Assembly: GCA_030832235.1 (NCBI GenBank)
Contig: JAURJO010000152.1
Coordinates: 1-15,731, forward strand
Length of the DNA stretch: 15,731 nt
Source of the DNA: Verrucomicrobiota bacterium
GTDB taxonomy: Bacteria; Verrucomicrobiota; Verrucomicrobiia; Opitutales; Opitutaceae
Direction: 5' to 3'
Shown: piece after piece, positions 13,926-15,731 of the stretch
Position numbering within the stretch: the first letter of the stretch is position 1
Layout of the letters: each line of letters starts with the position of its first letter
Notes under the pieces: generated by a model
Seen by the model: only the letters and a program-made list of their open reading frames with translations
The model's database searches: none
What the model was told of the DNA's origin: nothing
Position numbers and translations under genes: made by a program

Positions 13926-14842
13926 ACTCCATCTTTCGCCTTCTGTTTTCCGCCGCCGGCGCGTCGCTCGCCGCTTCCGTCGTTTCCGCACAGGATTCCG
14001 TCGAGCGCTTCGATACCGCTTACAACAGCATCACCCTCCAGCGCTCCGGTGATATCGTGGAATTGCGGGCGCGTTACCGCGGCGCTGACACGCTGGAATC
14101 CGCCGTCGACCTTTCCGACCCGCTGAAGCTGGTCGTCGCCTACACGCGCTCGCTGTACGGTGCGCTCTTCATCGAGCCCAATCCCAAGCGGGTCCTCATG
14201 GTGGGACTCGGCGGCGCGGGGTTCCACCGGCTCTTCTCGGCGGCTTATCCCGACACCCTGCTCCACACGGTGGAGCTCGATCCGATGGTCAACGAGCTTT
14301 GCCGCTCGCGGATGAAGTTCGCGCCCACCGCCAACACGCCCGTCACCATCATGGACGGCCGCATGTTCATCAAACGCGACCGCGAGCGCTGGGACTGGAT
14401 CGTCCTCGATGCGTTCCGGGGCGATTCCGTGCCGCCGCACCTCAAGACCGAGGAGTTTTATCGCGAGTGCGCCGCGCGCCTCACCGACCGCGGGGTGTTT
14501 GTCAGCAACCTGCACGCGACGACCGAGCTTTACTACTCCGACCTCCGCACGATCCAGGCGGTGTTTCCGCAGGTTGTCCTGCTGGGCGTCGACGGCCGCG
14601 GCAACGTCATCTCCCTAGCTGTGAAGTACTCGACTCCGTCGATCATGGATCCGTCGAAGTGGCCCGATCCCGCGTCGCTCTCGAAGCCGGTCTTCGCCGG
14701 CCGGCTCGACTTGGCGCAGATCAAGGGCGAGGTGATGCCGTTCCCGACCGCGCGGGTGAAGCGCGCGCGCGTGCTCACCGACGACTTTGCCCCCGTCGAG
14801 TTTCTCACGACGGTGAAGGAAAATAACACGCGGAACGAGTGA
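13922..14842 (+). CDS. spermidine-synthase-like protein with signal peptide
   Basis: A 306-residue Rossmann-fold protein of the spermidine synthase (aminopropyltransferase/methyltransferase-like) family. Fold motifs are VLMVGLGGAGFHRLF for the nucleotide loop, HTVELDPMVNELCR for the second strand with its acidic residue, IMDGRMFIKRD, and WIVLDAFRGDSVPPHL in the catalytic position. True spermidine synthases have GGGDGG and an Asp-Ser/Thr-x-Asp-Pro motif; here these are GLGGAG and DAFRGD, so putrescine aminopropylation is doubtful. The N-terminus (MNSIFRLLFSAAGASLAASV, then VSAQDS) looks like a cleavable signal peptide, which would put the domain in the periplasm. The ATG at 13922 overlaps the stop of the membrane partner. 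A strong hairpin follows the stop. Function unknown; the family assignment is fairly safe, the reaction is not. Confidence 0.8.
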   Translation: MNSIFRLLFSAAGASLAASVVSAQDSVERFDTAYNSITLQRSGDIVELRARYRGADTLESAVDLSDPLKLVVAYTRSLYGALFIEPNPKRVLMVGLGGAGFHRLFSAAYPDTLLHTVELDPMVNELCRSRMKFAPTANTPVTIMDGRMFIKRDRERWDWIVLDAFRGDSVPPHLKTEEFYRECAARLTDRGVFVSNLHATTELYYSDLRTIQAVFPQVVLLGVDGRGNVISLAVKYSTPSIMDPSKWPDPASLSKPVFAGRLDLAQIKGEVMPFPTARVKRARVLTDDFAPVEFLTTVKENNTRNE

Positions 14843-14844
14843 TC

Positions 14845-14870
14845 CGCCGGCCCGGCGAGTCCGGGCGGCG
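14845..14870 (+). terminator. strong GC hairpin after the spermidine-synthase-like gene
   Basis: CGCCG (14845-14849), one bulged G, and CCCGG (14851-14855) pair with CCGGG (14861-14865) and CGGCG (14866-14870) around the loop CGAGT, giving ten pairs. It begins two bases past the stop codon. There is no T tract, so it is a likely 3' end or terminator of the operon but not a textbook one. Confidence 0.5.
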
Positions 14871-14935
14871 CCAGAGGGGAAGTCCGGCTTGCCCCATGGG
14901 AGTGAATTTGGCGCGATGGCGGAATCCTTTCCCCC

Positions 14936-15731
<796 letters not shown>

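Overview
The window reads as ordinary chromosomal DNA from a high-GC, Gram-negative bacterium. LpxD (lipid A synthesis), an exported HtrA/Deg protease and an ExbB/ExbD energy-transfer pair all imply an outer membrane. The best guess is Verrucomicrobiota, possibly Opitutaceae. This rests on overall codon and GC style, the general rarity of Shine-Dalgarno sequences, and the style of the intergenic repeats; there is no marker gene here to prove it. No insertion sequence, integrase, phage gene or CRISPR array is visible.

Layout. 1-390 is non-coding and repeat-bearing: a CACGAA-type short repeat, then a purine/pyrimidine-skewed repeat. 391-1389 is an exported SMP-30/gluconolactonase-like lactonase. 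1390-1698 is non-coding, with a long imperfect inverted repeat and a cluster of hairpins that could be the leader of lpxD. lpxD (1699-2781) overlaps prs (2778-3725) by ATGA, and an HtrA/Deg protease follows (3782-5230). Converging on it from the minus strand are pyrE (5248-5841) and, just upstream of pyrE, a tRNA-Pro(CGG). A minus-strand LysR-type regulator (6081-6998) diverges from leuC-leuD (7062-9103), the two subunits of isopropylmalate isomerase. A terminator-like hairpin separates leuD from an exbB-exbD pair (9191-10164), which is followed by glgB (10259-12481). A second repeat-bearing gap (12482-12806) carries an inverted copy of the repeat seen at 195-235. Next come a minus-strand exported single-domain rhodanese and a divergent pair (13275-14842): a six-helix membrane protein and a spermidine-synthase-like protein with its own signal peptide. 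The window ends inside a xylulokinase-like FGGY sugar kinase.

How the genes relate. Most are housekeeping: PRPP synthesis (prs) and PRPP use (pyrE), leucine synthesis, lipid A, glycogen branching, envelope protein quality control. The most unusual parts are (1) the split, apparently exported aminopropyltransferase-like pair next to an exported rhodanese, (2) the structured region ahead of lpxD, (3) the related intergenic repeats in opposite orientation about 12.3 kb apart, and (4) near-identical pyrimidine-rich tracts, instead of Shine-Dalgarno sites, directly before several start codons. No clear new multi-gene defence or mobile system was found.
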